This document shows, in pieces, positions 1-12,100 of a stretch of DNA of 48,056 bases. The position numbers and the translations under genes were made by a program. Location: assembly GCA_017527945.1 (NCBI GenBank), contig JAFXPL010000160.1, forward strand, positions 1-48,056, given 5' to 3'. The stretch is from Bacteroidales bacterium. Lineage in GTDB: Bacteria > Bacteroidota > Bacteroidia > Bacteroidales > WCHB1-69. The notes beneath the pieces are model-generated. The model was given only the letters and a program-made list of their open reading frames with translations. It did no database searches and was not told the DNA's origin. Positions within the stretch are counted from its first letter, which is position 1. The number at the start of each line of letters is the position of its first letter.

Positions 1-32
1 CCGACGCAAGGAAACCATCGCAAAATCCGCGA

Positions 33-242
33 CTACTTGCAGCGGACGATATCGATGCCCTCTTCGGCATTCATTTCGTCCTGTTTGGCCTGGCATTCAG
101 ACTTGCCCATGCTCTCATCCTCGAAAAGCGGCACCATGTGCGCGACATCGGTTTTGTAGTAACAATGGCAGCCCTTGCTGCACGAGGTGGAGATTCCGGC
201 CAAAAGCAAAACGGCCGACACTAAAACCAGCATTTTTTTCAT
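33..242 (-). CDS. Small lipoprotein, function unknown
   Basis: A 69-residue protein opens with a lysine-containing hydrophobic leader (MKKMLVLVSAVLLLAG). A lipobox-like stretch ending in ISTSC follows, so it is probably processed by signal peptidase II and lipid-anchored at the cell envelope. The mature part is about 48 residues, acidic and Cys-containing (SKGCHCYY), with a final Cys near the end. I recognise no domain. The ATG at 242 is the obvious start because the leader begins there. It is separated by about 110 bases of folded intergenic DNA from the membrane-protein gene upstream, so it may be transcribed separately. The lipoprotein call is moderately secure; the role is unknown. Confidence 0.6.
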   Translation of the reverse strand: MKKMLVLVSAVLLLAGISTSCSKGCHCYYKTDVAHMVPLFEDESMGKSECQAKQDEMNAEEGIDIVRCK

Positions 243-255
243 AATTTTTTTCCAT

Positions 256-311
256 TGGACTTCTGGTGATGATTATTCAGGGAGTCCGGCAATGCTTCCT
301 GCGGAAGTCCA
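256..311. other. Nested inverted repeats in intergenic spacer
   Basis: Arms TGGACTTC (256-263) and GAAGTCCA (304-311) are perfect reverse complements. A second small hairpin, CTTCC-TGC-GGAAG (295-307), shares bases with the right arm, so the two folds exclude each other. The element lies in the leader of the small lipoprotein gene (minus strand) and downstream of the membrane-protein gene. It could be a terminator or leader structure, but no U-tract is obvious. Confidence 0.3.
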
Positions 312-349
312 TTACACCGAAAGACTGACAGACTCCTTTTGTAAATATT

Positions 350-1054
350 TCAGAATAAAACACTTACTCCTACCCCGCAGGGCACAGGAGCGATATTGAG
401 CCGCAGGGCGGCGGTGGTTGATTGGTTAAAGTCCCGAATCACGTGGTTGGCGCGAACATTCCCCTTGACGGTGAGCACCACCGCCGGCGCGAAACAGGCG
501 ATGGCCGCCACCATGCCGCCGGCAAAGAGGAACATCCCGCCCATCGCGCATCGCCAAAGCTGCACGCCGAGGTCATCGCTGTCGAGAAGTTGGTCCCGGT
601 ACTTGGCCGTCGCGACGAACGAGGCGGCGAACTGGTAGAGCCCGAGGCCCGCCACCGCCACACCGCCAGCCCCGACCACATAAAGCGGGATGCTGCCGTA
701 GAGGGCCCTTCGCGACTTCTGCCACTCCGCGTATTCCGCCGGGGAGAAGAGCTCCCGGAGGTCGGCGTTACTGAGCCGGAAGGTCTCCTCGTCACCGGTA
801 AGGTAGAGTCCGCCCTTCTCGCGATAGAGACGGCCGACTCCGCGGTTCTGGCGGAAAGCCGCAATCAGCTCCTCCTTAGTGAGCAGCGTCTGCGGCAGCG
901 TGTCGTAGAGGTAAAGGGTGTCGTAAACCACCTCCTCTTCATAGAGATACAAGGTGTCGGACGCGCTTTTCGAGCCGTCCACCTGGCCGGAGGCAACCCC
1001 GAAGAGGGAGAGGAGGAAAAGTCCGGCGAAGATTCGAATGATCTGCTTTTTCAT
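350..1054 (-). CDS. Secreted/membrane protein of unknown function, co-transcribed with a sigma factor
   Basis: A 234-residue protein with a signal-peptide-like N-terminus (MKKQIIRIFAGLFLLSLFGVASGQ). A polar, Tyr-rich stretch comes next (DTLYLYEEEVVYDTLYLYD). Two strongly hydrophobic segments lie in the C-terminal half, around residues 120-150 (IPLYVVGAGGVAVAGLGLY) and 165-195 (AMGGMFLFAGGMVAAIACF). I recognise no family. The gene starts 11 bases after the stop of the ECF sigma factor gene and on the same strand, so the two are probably one transcript. It could be a partner or target of the sigma factor. It lacks any anti-sigma zinc-finger motif I can see, so calling it an anti-sigma factor would be guesswork. 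Confidence 0.65.
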   Translation of the reverse strand: MKKQIIRIFAGLFLLSLFGVASGQVDGSKSASDTLYLYEEEVVYDTLYLYDTLPQTLLTKEELIAAFRQNRGVGRLYREKGGLYLTGDEETFRLSNADLRELFSPAEYAEWQKSRRALYGSIPLYVVGAGGVAVAGLGLYQFAASFVATAKYRDQLLDSDDLGVQLWRCAMGGMFLFAGGMVAAIACFAPAVVLTVKGNVRANHVIRDFNQSTTAALRLNIAPVPCGVGVSVLF

Positions 1055-1065
1055 AATCCGTTATG

Positions 1066-2148
1066 TTAATGATTGGACGTGTCTTTCACGATGACCGTGT
1101 GTTGTCGCCGCACGGTTTTCTTCACCACCACCGTAGGCGACAGTGCCGAGTCGGCGGGAAAGAGCGCTTCAGCAGCCAACTCGTCATCGACGGCGGCTTC
1201 AATATGGTCTTTGGGGAGCGTGGATGTCCGTTTCGGGACGGCCGCTGTCGGCGGTTCCACAGCTGACACGGGTTCCTCGGCCGCGTCGGCGACGCTGTCC
1301 ACCGCAATGCTCACCTCGCTGTGCGCGGGAGCCGGAGACGGGGCGGGCGGTGTTTCAGGACGCGGGACTGCGGTGAGCAGGAAAGCACCGGCTGCGACGG
1401 AGGCCGCACCAGCCGCGAAAGGAACAGGACTCCGGTGCCACACGCTGACGGTCGGGCTAATGGACGCGGTGTTGGCAATCGTGTTGGGTGACAACGGATG
1501 CTCCGGCGGAATGCAAAAGCCGGAGAGCTGTCGGCGGCAGTAATGGTCGAGGGCCGACTCTTGTCGAATGAAAAAGGGGAAAATAAACATGACAGGCAAT
1601 TTTTTTTGTTTGGATTTGGAGAACAGGATTTGTTGAAGTCTCTTGCGGGCCCGCAAAAGATGCGATTTCGAAGTATTCACGGAGATGCCTCGCAGTTCAG
1701 CGATTTTTTGGTGCGAGTAGTGCTCGAAGACGAATAGATTCAATACAACACGATGGCTTTCAGGTATTTGCGATATAGCATCCAAGATTTCCGCTTGGGT
1801 AAAATCCGCCTTGCGAATAGCTGCCATCATGTCTTCGGCCGACATCTCCGCATCATCGACGGGGTCATCGTCCAAAACACCCTCCACATCAACCGAATGG
1901 TCGGTGCGCATCAGCAGATGGTTGTCGCGGAGGTAGTGCAGGGCGATGTTCACGGCGATGCGGGTGAGCCAGTTGCCGAAGTTTTCGAAGCTCCGCAGGG
2001 TGTCGGCCTTCTCCATAGCCTGCAGGAACGCATCGTGCGCCAAGTCCTCCGCCACCGCGCGGTCGGGGACATAGCGATAGCAGACCCCGATCAGTCGGGA
2101 GATGTGCCTCCGGTAGGCTCTGGTCCAAAAGGATGTCGTTGCGTTCAT
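1066..2148 (-). CDS. ECF RNA polymerase sigma factor with C-terminal transmembrane extension
   Basis: About 360 residues, roughly twice the usual ECF length. Region 2 covers about residues 10-80 (AVAEDLAHDAFLQAM, then NWLTRIAVNIALHYLR). Region 4 covers about 122-178 (ILDAISQIPESHRVVLNLFV, then the HTH QKIAELRGISVNTSKSHLLR). After the sigma domains comes an extension with a probable membrane span at about 242-262 (PVPFAAGAASVAAGAFLLTAVP). A long Pro/Ala/Glu-rich tail follows. The sigma domain may therefore be membrane-tethered. I prefer ATG 2148; an in-frame GTG lies at 2154 and leaves a shorter leader. A -7 box (TATCTTTG) lies just upstream. It is followed at 11 bases by a membrane-protein gene. 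The sigma call is secure; the tethering is inferred. Confidence 0.88.
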   Translation of the reverse strand: MNATTSFWTRAYRRHISRLIGVCYRYVPDRAVAEDLAHDAFLQAMEKADTLRSFENFGNWLTRIAVNIALHYLRDNHLLMRTDHSVDVEGVLDDDPVDDAEMSAEDMMAAIRKADFTQAEILDAISQIPESHRVVLNLFVFEHYSHQKIAELRGISVNTSKSHLLRARKRLQQILFSKSKQKKLPVMFIFPFFIRQESALDHYCRRQLSGFCIPPEHPLSPNTIANTASISPTVSVWHRSPVPFAAGAASVAAGAFLLTAVPRPETPPAPSPAPAHSEVSIAVDSVADAAEEPVSAVEPPTAAVPKRTSTLPKDHIEAAVDDELAAEALFPADSALSPTVVVKKTVRRQHTVIVKDTSNH

Positions 2149-2177
2149 CGTCACTTTTCTGTTTTTTCATTCGGGTG

Positions 2178-2185
2178 CAAAGATA
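2178..2185 (-). promoter_or_regulatory. Bacteroidota -7 promoter element for the sigma factor operon
   Basis: On the minus strand this reads TATCTTTG, an exact TAnnTTTG match, about 30 bases upstream of the chosen ATG (2148). No clear -33 TTTG is visible at the usual spacing. Confidence 0.5.
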
Positions 2186-2767
2186 GCAAAAACGCACATT
2201 ACTCGCGACCCGTTTCTGATGGTTAGGATACAACAAATACGAAAGGTTGCAGTTGTGCGTAAAATTTTTTTCGCCCTAATGGCAAAGCCAACACCGAAAA
2301 TGGCACACCCGCACCGATTTTCTTCCAAAGTTAACAAAATAAAAGGGGAATGATATAAATTATTTATATAAAACCCTCCCCCGTTTTTAATAATTATTAC
2401 CTGCCGACACCGTTCCCACGAAATTTTCACAGAATGGTTTGAGCGCATTAAAACACTGATATACAAATATGTTACCGTCTATGAAAAGCCGTTAACCAAA
2501 GGTTAGGGGAAAGGGCAAAAAAGGGGGGCGGGGAGTTATGAACAGAACCATTTCGCAGGGCTGCATTTTCGATTTTAGTCGTAAATTTGCGCACTAAAAA
2601 AGTGTACTGAGCCTTGTTATACACGACTTTTTTTTGATGACACGATGGAATTTGCACTACGGCAACACGAACCGAACGGCCGACCTCATACAGCATACAT
2701 TGTAGCGATGCAATCTAAATTATAAGATGCAGATTAAATAAAATTTAGTATATATAATATATAGGTT
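2186..2767. other. Intergenic region, about 580 bases, no gene seen
   Basis: Divergent spacer between the sigma operon and the HTH gene. It is AT-rich with short homopolymer runs (A, G and T tracts). A small hairpin TAACC-AAA-GGTTA lies near 2492-2504. A possible plus-strand -7 box TAAATTTG lies at 2582-2589. I see no convincing coding frame; the short ORFs here have no recognisable content. Confidence 0.5.
2582..2589 (+). promoter_or_regulatory. Possible -7 promoter element for the HTH/giant-protein transcript
   Basis: TAAATTTG matches TAnnTTTG. It would give a leader of about 170 bases before the HTH start at 2768. The AT-rich stretch 2740-2766 is an alternative promoter location. No good -33 element is seen. 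Confidence 0.3.
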
Positions 2768-3106
2768 ATGAAAAACAACTCAAAGCTGAGAAACACATTT
2801 TATAACGAAGTGACGCGTCTTTACTATCAGGAAGGCTGCAGTGAGGAGCGCATAGCGGGACTGCTGCAGATCGGGCACACCACGGTGAACCGCTGGGTGT
2901 CGGAATACGCGAGAACGCACGGCAAGAGCCGCAAGGTCCTACGGGTCGAGATGGGAGGCAAGGTCAACGAGGATGCGGTGAGTCTCAACACCGAGAAGGA
3001 GAAGCTGCTCCGGCAGCTCACCCGCAAGCTCAGCCGGGCGCGCCACCAGGTCGCCCTCTTGGAGGAGATGATCGCCACCCTCACCGGCGAGGACCCGACG
3101 GCCTGA
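2768..3106 (+). CDS. Small helix-turn-helix protein with C-terminal coiled coil
   Basis: 112 residues. Residues about 10-50 form a helix-turn-helix of the kind seen in transposase OrfA and Hin-type proteins (TRLYYQEGCSEERIAGLLQI, then GHTTVNRWVSEYAR). The C-terminal third is a charged heptad-like helix (LLRQLTRKLSRARHQVALLE) that could dimerise. No transposase catalytic gene follows. Instead the giant surface-protein gene begins 62 bases downstream on the same strand, so the two are probably co-transcribed. A regulatory role for the giant gene is plausible but inferred. It could equally be a domesticated IS3-type OrfA. The gene is visibly more GC-rich than its flanks. Confidence 0.7.
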   Translation: MKNNSKLRNTFYNEVTRLYYQEGCSEERIAGLLQIGHTTVNRWVSEYARTHGKSRKVLRVEMGGKVNEDAVSLNTEKEKLLRQLTRKLSRARHQVALLEEMIATLTGEDPTA

Positions 3107-3168
3107 AGCGGGGAAGAGAAAGGCAGCAGACACAGAACGGAAGTAATAAATTAAAACCAAATAAAAAT

Positions 3169-6100
3169 ATGAAAAGAATTTTACAACTCACTGAATGCAT
3201 CATAGTGATGCTGGCCGTCACTTTGAATGCGGCCGCTCAGGGGAACTGCCCCTTCACAGTCAACATGACCAAACATGACGCAACATGCCAAAAAAACGGC
3301 AGCGTGGAGTTCGACCTGTTGGACGAAAACGGATCTCACATAGCAATCGACACGGTGACCGACAAGGCAATTGGAACGGATCTTTCCGTAATTCGCTTTT
3401 ATTGGAAAAATGTTGACAATGAGTACGACACCGTGAAACACACCACCAGAGATGCGAAAATCAAGAACTTAAGCCCAGGCACTTACATTGTCGGTGTTCA
3501 AGCACAATGCCATGTAGGAGGTAGTGGAGAATCTGCTTTTGAAAAAAAAGTGTATGAGACAACCATCACCATACAATCCTTATATAGTACACCCGTTGTT
3601 GAAAGGTTAGGTGTTCGAGCCTCATACTCTTATTCATCTGGTTGGAGGCCTTCACTTCCATGCCAAGCGACAGGTCGAATCCAACTCCGAATCACTGGAA
3701 ATTCTTTCCCCTATTATATTTCTGTTTACGACATAAACAATCACGACACCGTCAGAGTGGATACCTTCTATAACTTTCAGTATCAAGGCAACAACATCAA
3801 CCGATTCGACTATCGATACCATTACACCATCGACAGCCTTGCTGCGGGCACTTACCGATTATTCTTCCGCGACGGTTGTTCAACGATTGACACCGCACCC
3901 TCTTTAGTGCAAACTATTGAAGAAGTTAATGTGCCGATGTTGACAAATCTTTCCTGCTACCGAAACCCCAACTCCAATGCGAACCATGATTACTTCTATT
4001 TCTCAGACATCAATATCACCAAAGGAAATATCGAAGACTATTTGTACGAGGAATATAGCAAGTTGCTTCAATACAGGGTCTGCTACGGAGACTTGGACAC
4101 TTCCGACTGGAAACCTTTCCCTATGCAAGAGCTGTATTTCTATACCACAGAACAGGATGACAGTTATCATACCTACAGCAACCTACGAGACACAGCTTAC
4201 GGCATCAGCAAACTCTGTGAGTTACAAGACAAATACCTCACGTTCCAGTATCGTTATGCCCCTATATGCGGCGACACCTCCATTATAAATTATTATTCAC
4301 CTATAATCAAATCGAACGCAAATTTGTCCTATTACACAACCAACGAAGTACTCGACTACACTGGGGTACAATACGATTCATGCGGATACACGATACCCTA
4401 TGTACACTCCTACACACCATATATATATGGGTATATTGGCAACAATGGTAGTTACACAATGTACGATACTCCCCAAAACTATTATTGGAATATTCCTTTA
4501 GTCACAACACCACTATACTGGTCGCTAACCGATGGAGAGACACAGCAAGTAGTGAAAGAAGCTGTAGTGAGCAATTATGGAGAATGGAGAATATCGATGG
4601 ATGATTTACAGGCATACTACGGCATATTACGGGACACGAGTCTGAATTTGAAGATTAAAATATTAGATGAAAACGGATGCACGACGACATCTACAAGCTA
4701 CGGTGTTTATATTCATAACGACACTACTGACCATCATTATACTTGGAACAATTGGGGCGCTTGGCATGCGTGGGGTAGCGAGTGTTGTAATAGCCAAAAT
4801 GGCATTCGAATGAGAGAATATTTATCCACAGAACAAGGCATTTCTTGCAATCCTCTCCCGGAGCTTTATAAGCAGTTACACGATGGAACTCAATACAAAA
4901 TCACAAGAAGTCCTCGCGGTAACAAATACAATTTCACCGCGACCTATCATTATGCCACCGATAGCTGGGAGATTGTCAAAGACTCGATAACAAACAATGC
5001 AGAAGTCGTCCCTTATTTTGAACGAAACACAAACCAATTTGAATGGGGCCTCGACTTCAAAGACTATTGCCTTCCCGAAGGATACTACGACATCCAATAC
5101 CTGACCCACTGCGACACATTCAGCACAAGTGTTTACATTAGCGGGGGCTATCAGATAAAGTACGACAAACCTGTATTTGAACTTTCTCAAGTATGCGACA
5201 ATTTAGACATAACACTTGAAGCAGGTGCCATCAAAAAACAGATTATAGGTTCCGACACCTCTCTGACGGACCAGCCTGAAAAGCTTCATCCTGAGGAAGT
5301 GCAATTCACCCGTTTCCGGATAATATCCGGCCCTGAAGGCGGATATCCGACAGACTACTACCAATTGGGAGAGACAATCCAATTGTCCATTCCAGGGACT
5401 TATACGCTACGAATGGAAAACCCGGATGAAAGTTGGTTCTGTGACAATGAAGTATACTATGACACCACGATCACCTACACAGGCGGTAACGTGACCTTCA
5501 AATATGCCACAGCATACGTTTGCGATGCCGATGCCACACAAGGAGACTTCTTCTGTCTTGCAGAAAACGGCACAGCACCATATACTTATTCATTGTATTC
5601 AGGAACCGACTTGGAGGGAGACCCCATTGCAACAAACAGCAATGGCATTTTCAAGAATCTGGAGAACTTCCGTGCTGGCATGGAGTTATCCATTAGTGTA
5701 GGTGATGCCTGCGGCCGCAGCTTCAACATCCCCATCATAGTATCTACTCTTACCCAAAGTCAACTCGCTTGGTTCGACGGCATTGAAGGCGACACCCGAA
5801 CAGCTTCCGTTTGCGAAGGCAATTCCATAGATATCTATGTCAGTGCCTTCGACGAGGACTTCACCTACCACTGGACGGGTCCTAACGGATTCGAAGCAAC
5901 CACAAAGACCGGACATATTGTAGTTGAGCGCGGCTATTCTTCCGGATTCTACAACGTGGAGATTGGAAACTCTGGCTGTGCTGCAACGATAGTTGACAGT
6001 GTAGAACTCACAGTTCTCCAAGCTCCGAGGATAACCGTATCGGAAAACCAGACAGTATGTCCGGGAGAAGCAGTGACTCTCAACTTCACACCCACTGCCG

Positions 6101-9100
6101 GACAAGGCTACATATACTATACGATTACCAAAGAGGAAAACTCCATTACAGAAGATTACAATTTTTCTTCCTCGTTGAATTGGCCAAGCACACTCACGTA
6201 TGAGGCCAATAGCAAAGCGCACTTATGGGTGAAACGCGTGTCCGACGTGAACTGTTCATACACACTTCCAGAGGACACCGTGACCGTCAACCTTCGACCC
6301 GCGGCATCCGCCTGCGATGTGACCGTTAACAATCCGACCGTATGTTACGGCACAGGAGCAACACTGAATGCATCCTCCTCCTTGAATCCACCTTATACTC
6401 TCAAATGGTATTCCGACTCCCTCGAACAGTATTTAATCAAAACAGAGATTATCAGCAGTGAAACTGGGACTTCCCAATTCACGTTAAACAATCTTATAGA
6501 GGACACCACCTTGTACGTCACGGTCCAAAACGAGACTCACTGCGAGACTCACATAGGAACGATTAGCCGATGGTTCAACATGAACGAAGGAACGACAGAG
6601 ATGACCTGCGGAGAGAGCATCCGTCTCTTTGACGCAGGCGGCATTTACGATGACTATCGCAACAACGAATATATCACCCACACATTCACGGCTCCTATTG
6701 GAAACACCATCACCATTTCGTTTAATAGTTTCTATACACAGGAAAATGGAGACGTTTTACGCATATATTCAGGTACAGAACCCTTACAGAGCAACTTCAT
6801 AACGAGTTTCAGCGGCTATGAAATCCCAGAGACTGTAACCTCTGTCAGCAATAGCATGACTATCGTTTTTGTCTCGAACGGTTCCATTGAATATGAAGGC
6901 TGGGATGCCGTTGTCAGTTGTTCTGCAGGACCAGCCAAAGCGCACATCTATGTCTTGGAAGATGTAGATGTGGAACTGACAGCCTCTCCAGAGCTTCCCG
7001 CAAGACATGGGCATGACATCACACTCACTGCCAAGGGGTTGGGTGGTCAGGAATCTTTATACAAGTATGAATGGTTCACTTCAATGGACGGCCAGAACTG
7101 GACTGAATCTCCAGTAAGAACCCAAACCTTATCCGATATCGACCAATACGAAATTCTAAACCTTACTAGTTCCCAATACGTGAAAGTGAAAGTTACGGAT
7201 GTGGGCTCCGAACCTTGCAACGGCACAGGCGAAAAAACGGTTTTCTTGGAGATTGCGGACATTGCGCTTGCCTTAGAAATCAACAGCACCGTGACCGACA
7301 TGTGCCAAGGCGAATTCCCTGTAAACGTAAAAGTGGTCAACGACGGGCTAGAAGCCGCCAACAACGTGAAAGTAAAACTCCATCTTCCTTCAGGCATGTT
7401 GCTCTCTAATGAGGCGGACACTCTGATTTTCGTCGGTAATGTAGCATCAAAAAGTTCACTTTCCACGCAGGTGTACGTGCGCAATGCCAACCATCCAGAC
7501 GAATCACAAACCGATACAGTAAAAGCTCAAATTTGGGCATGTGACCAAGGGGATGCTCATGCCATGTACCGTAATTGGAACTGGCTTGGAATGCCCACAG
7601 AAGATGACGAAGCCATAATGACCATCACGACACGTCCATCTGTGGACATTAACGACGTGGTGTCAGTGAACAGCCAAGAAATCTGCTATGGTGCAGAAGC
7701 TACTTTTGCCGCCGTAACCACTTCTTTGCAAGCTCCCGTCACATTTACATGGTATGGTGACGACAACTTGTCCCAAATCATAAAAAGACAGACCATCACA
7801 TCTGGACCCATTGCTATCTCCACACTTACAATGGACAATATCACAAGGAATCATCCCTGTTTTGTATCTGTACAGAATGAAGCATACTGCCCAGCCTTCA
7901 ACACCGTGGACGTAACTGTGAAACAGAGAACAACTCCGACTGACACCATCCTGATGCAAAACGGAATGCGCATCGTTACGAATCAAGACCACATCATGCT
8001 TTATGACGACGGCGGTCCTGACGGATATTATCAAAGCAACCAACAACTTAGCTATCTGTTCAAATCCGCCGATGGCTCAAAAATCATTTTGAGTTTTGAC
8101 AATGCGGGGAAGAACTCCTTATCGAGTAATGGTCTTATTGAAATTTTTGAAGGTGAGGATGTGTTGTACTCTCCTTGTATAGCGGCTTTCTCTTGGAGCA
8201 ACATGCATGGACAAATCGTCACCTCTAATTCCGGCAAGATGTTGGTTCGTTTCACCTCTGGCGACTATAGTAGCGAAGGCTTTTCTGCACACATTTTCAC
8301 AAACACGCGTGAAGAGGTTGCGGAAGCATCTGTAACATTTAAGCAACCAATTGCGGGAGAGCAAATTGCAACTTCCGGAGCTGCGGTTTGCTACGGCAGC
8401 GACGCAACCCTCTCCGCCTCTTCGCAACTCTCTGGCGAAAAGACATACTACTGGTACGACGAGAACATGACACTCGTGAAACAAGATGTGACGACTGGTG
8501 TTAGCACTATAATCAGCCAGAATGTAACAAAAGAGACCCCTTTCTATGTAACAATCAGTGGAGCAGACGAATGTGCTACAATCGTCAATAACAAGTCCGT
8601 ATCATTAAGTTCATCCTCGGGAACAACTATTGTCGCAGCAGGCCAGCCCATCTCCATTTTCGACAACGGAGGACCTGCACATGACTACCCCTACGGAAGC
8701 TCTTACTATCGCCACACATTCACGGCCGAAGAAGGACAAGTTTCACTGGCCATAACTTCTCTTGACACAAAATCAAACGACTGGATTAATATTTATGACG
8801 GAACGAGCACTGACAACAACATTGCCGCTATCTATTATAATGGCATTATTGGAGATATATACACCTCTACAAGTGGCAGTTTAACTGTAGTGTGGGATCC
8901 CTCCCAAAACAATTCTGGATCCGGATTCGAGGGGGTGGTATCTTTGGCAGATGAAATGCCTGTCCAAAAGAAGACCGTATTGTTGAACGAAAGCAATGAC
9001 GGGAATACCACGCTGGTGACCCCGAATCAAGTCGTGGACTTCTATGACGAAGGCGGTCAATCGTCATTCACCTCACATAACTATTCCCATACCTTTACAA

Positions 9101-12100
9101 CACTACAAGGCAATATCCAAGTGCACTTTTACAACTATATTGGTCTTAATGAATCTGACACTCTCTACGTTTATGATGGCGATGATAACGCCTCACCATT
9201 ATTGGCCAAATGGAGCGGATATGACTACTCCTCGTACACGATGACTTCAACCGGCAAAAGCCTCACGTTTGTCCTTCACGGAAACGAAAACTGTTGCTGG
9301 CACGGATGGAATGCACAGATTTCAAATGTTAACGCGTTGAACAACATGGCAGAGGTTATGGCTTCCGTGAAAACCCCAATGGATGGCAGCAATATCACTA
9401 CGACCAATGCCGAAGTCTGCTATGGATCAAACGCAGAACTAACTGCTACATCGCAAGTAGGACCCAAACAATATTTTTCTTGGTATGATGCTGGCGGTAA
9501 TCTCTTGAAATCTGACACACTCAACCAAGGTGCGACAAGCATCCTTCCAATCGAAGTAGTGTGGGGCAATTATGATTATTTCGTTTCCGTAAGCAGCGAC
9601 ACTTCATGCCAAATTGTTGTTCCCGAACAATATTACACATCGAACAACCGATCCACATATCTTACATACAATCACGACGGCAATACAACCACCGTCTATC
9701 CTTACGAAGGAGTGACATTCAACAGTGTAAACAGATACCAATACTACCTCGGCAGAACACTCTCTCACACCTTTGCCGTACAACAAGGTGTCGTATCCGC
9801 ATCTATTCGCAGCTACAATATGCCTGAAGGGGATACCCTTTGCGCCTATGACGGTCCAGACGCTAACGCTGCCCTTTTAGGGAAATGGTATGGCACAAAA
9901 ACGGGCAACACCTACGAGAATGTGGTTTCCTCCTCGAAAACGATGACATTTGTTTTCAAAAGCGGTCCAAATTCCAACAACCCTAGCTGGTCAGCAGCAA
10001 TACGGAGCAATACACCACTTATTTCCATGGCTAAAGCCTCCACTTCTGTCAAAACTCTATCGCCAAGCGTAATCACCACCACAGGAAACGAAATCTGCTA
10101 TGGCAGTGAGGCCACTCTGACCGCAACTGCCAACGTAATGTACCCGCAAGTGTTCACTTGGTTCTCACAAGATCGCACCACAATTCTCAAGCGCGATACC
10201 GTGACTGTTGAAGGAGAAAGCAGTACACTTAACGTAACCCCGACCACAGCTGGAGACTATTATGTGGCCGTCTCCTGCGACACTACTTGTCCTATAGTGC
10301 AAATTCCACATGATCACTTGCATTCTGTGGTGCTTGACGATAGTGAAGAATACTATTTTGATGCTTTCGGTTATATTGATATAACACTGAATCCGAACGA
10401 CAGCATCAGAATTTCCAGCTTCGATGGTTTCGATCACGGTTATATGGAATATAATGCCAATTTCTTTTCTGATCGCGAGACTTTCTTCAAAGTGCATTTC
10501 GACACATTAAACACCTTCGATCGTTACATACAACTTTATGATGACAGCTATTCGGAGTTTGAATTATCAGGATCTCACAGCAATCTCGATTACTTGCTGT
10601 TTGGCAACAATCTAACCCTGTATTTGGATGACTGGTACAACACACCTGTCACCTATTTCAAAGGATACATCGTGGCTTTGACTCCGCAAGCCGTCGAATC
10701 CCTAGCCACAGCGCAGGTGACTTTTAAGCCTTCATCCAACAAGGACATCGTATCCACCAACGATGTGGAAACCTGTTACGGCACTCCGGCCATCCTGACC
10801 GCAAATGCTGGAGACTCTTATCCACAGTATTTTATCTGGTACGACATGGACAAAAATATTCTAGAGAAAGACACTGTGCAAGATGCAACAACAACAGCAT
10901 CTTTCTTGACAGAGAACATCTACAATGCCACCACTTATTATGTAACAGCTGGAACAAATGACCTTTGTGCTGTGGACATCTCCCGTCACAAACACTCTAT
11001 GATTCCTACTGTTGTCCATTTGAATGCTGAAACCGATGGTCGGACAACAACAGTGACACCTTCTGACTCCATACTCTTCGTACCTGAGAACGAATACTTT
11101 AACAGACTCTTTAACTCATATCAACACACATTTACTGCTCTATCCGGCAATATCCACGTAGAGAAATCCTCTGGTGTCCAACTTTTCGACACAGACACAC
11201 TTTATGTGTATGACGGAACGGACAGCATGTCCCCTCTTCTCTACAAATGGATTGGCAGAGATTATAGTTATCATTCTTTCACATCTCAAAGCGGCAGTTT
11301 GACATTTGTTCTAAAAGGAAGCGGTGTGCAATCCACAGAGAACAGAACCGGTTGGCGTATGTCCATCACCATTGAAGAACTGGAGGAGCTACTGACCTCC
11401 GTCCGCGCCGATGTGAAAGCACCCGTGTCGCCCGACGCCATCACCGTGACCGACGGCGAGGCCTGCTACGGCAGCGACGCAACCCTCTCCGCCTCATCGC
11501 AACTCTCTGGCGAAAAGACCTACTTCTGGTATGACGAGAACATGAACCAGGTGAAGACCGAAACGGTGACCGACGAGGCCAGCACCTTCACTGTGCCCAG
11601 CGTGACCGGCGAGAGCACCTACTACGTGACGGTCGGCAACGGTACTGAATGCCCTGCTCGCACCGATGACGGAAACTTCGCCTCCGTCCACGCCAACGTG
11701 AAAGCACCCGTGTCGCCCGACGCAATCACCGTGACCGATGGCGAGGCCTGCTACGGCAGCGACGCAACCCTCTCCGCCTCATCGCAACTGGCATTCCCTC
11801 AACATTACACATGGTATGCACCAGACAGAACAACAGTGTTGAAAACGGAAACAATAGACAGCGGAAACAGTACTCTAACCGTGACCAATAATCAAGAAGA
11901 AACATACTACGTAACAGTCTATTGCGATACCACATGCCCAGTATTCGACCTTAACACCCACTCCAACACTCGCACGGTTTATACGACAGATGGTACTTCG
12001 TATGAAAACGTAGCCTCCAACGACAGTGTGATATTCATTAATGAAAACATGTGCTGGGGTACACAATATTTCCAATCTAACGAGGGGTCTTCCATTCATA

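Noticed and set aside
2768..3106. HTH gene as part of an insertion sequence
   Set aside because: No transposase ORFB, terminal inverted repeats or target duplication are seen around it; the giant gene follows directly.
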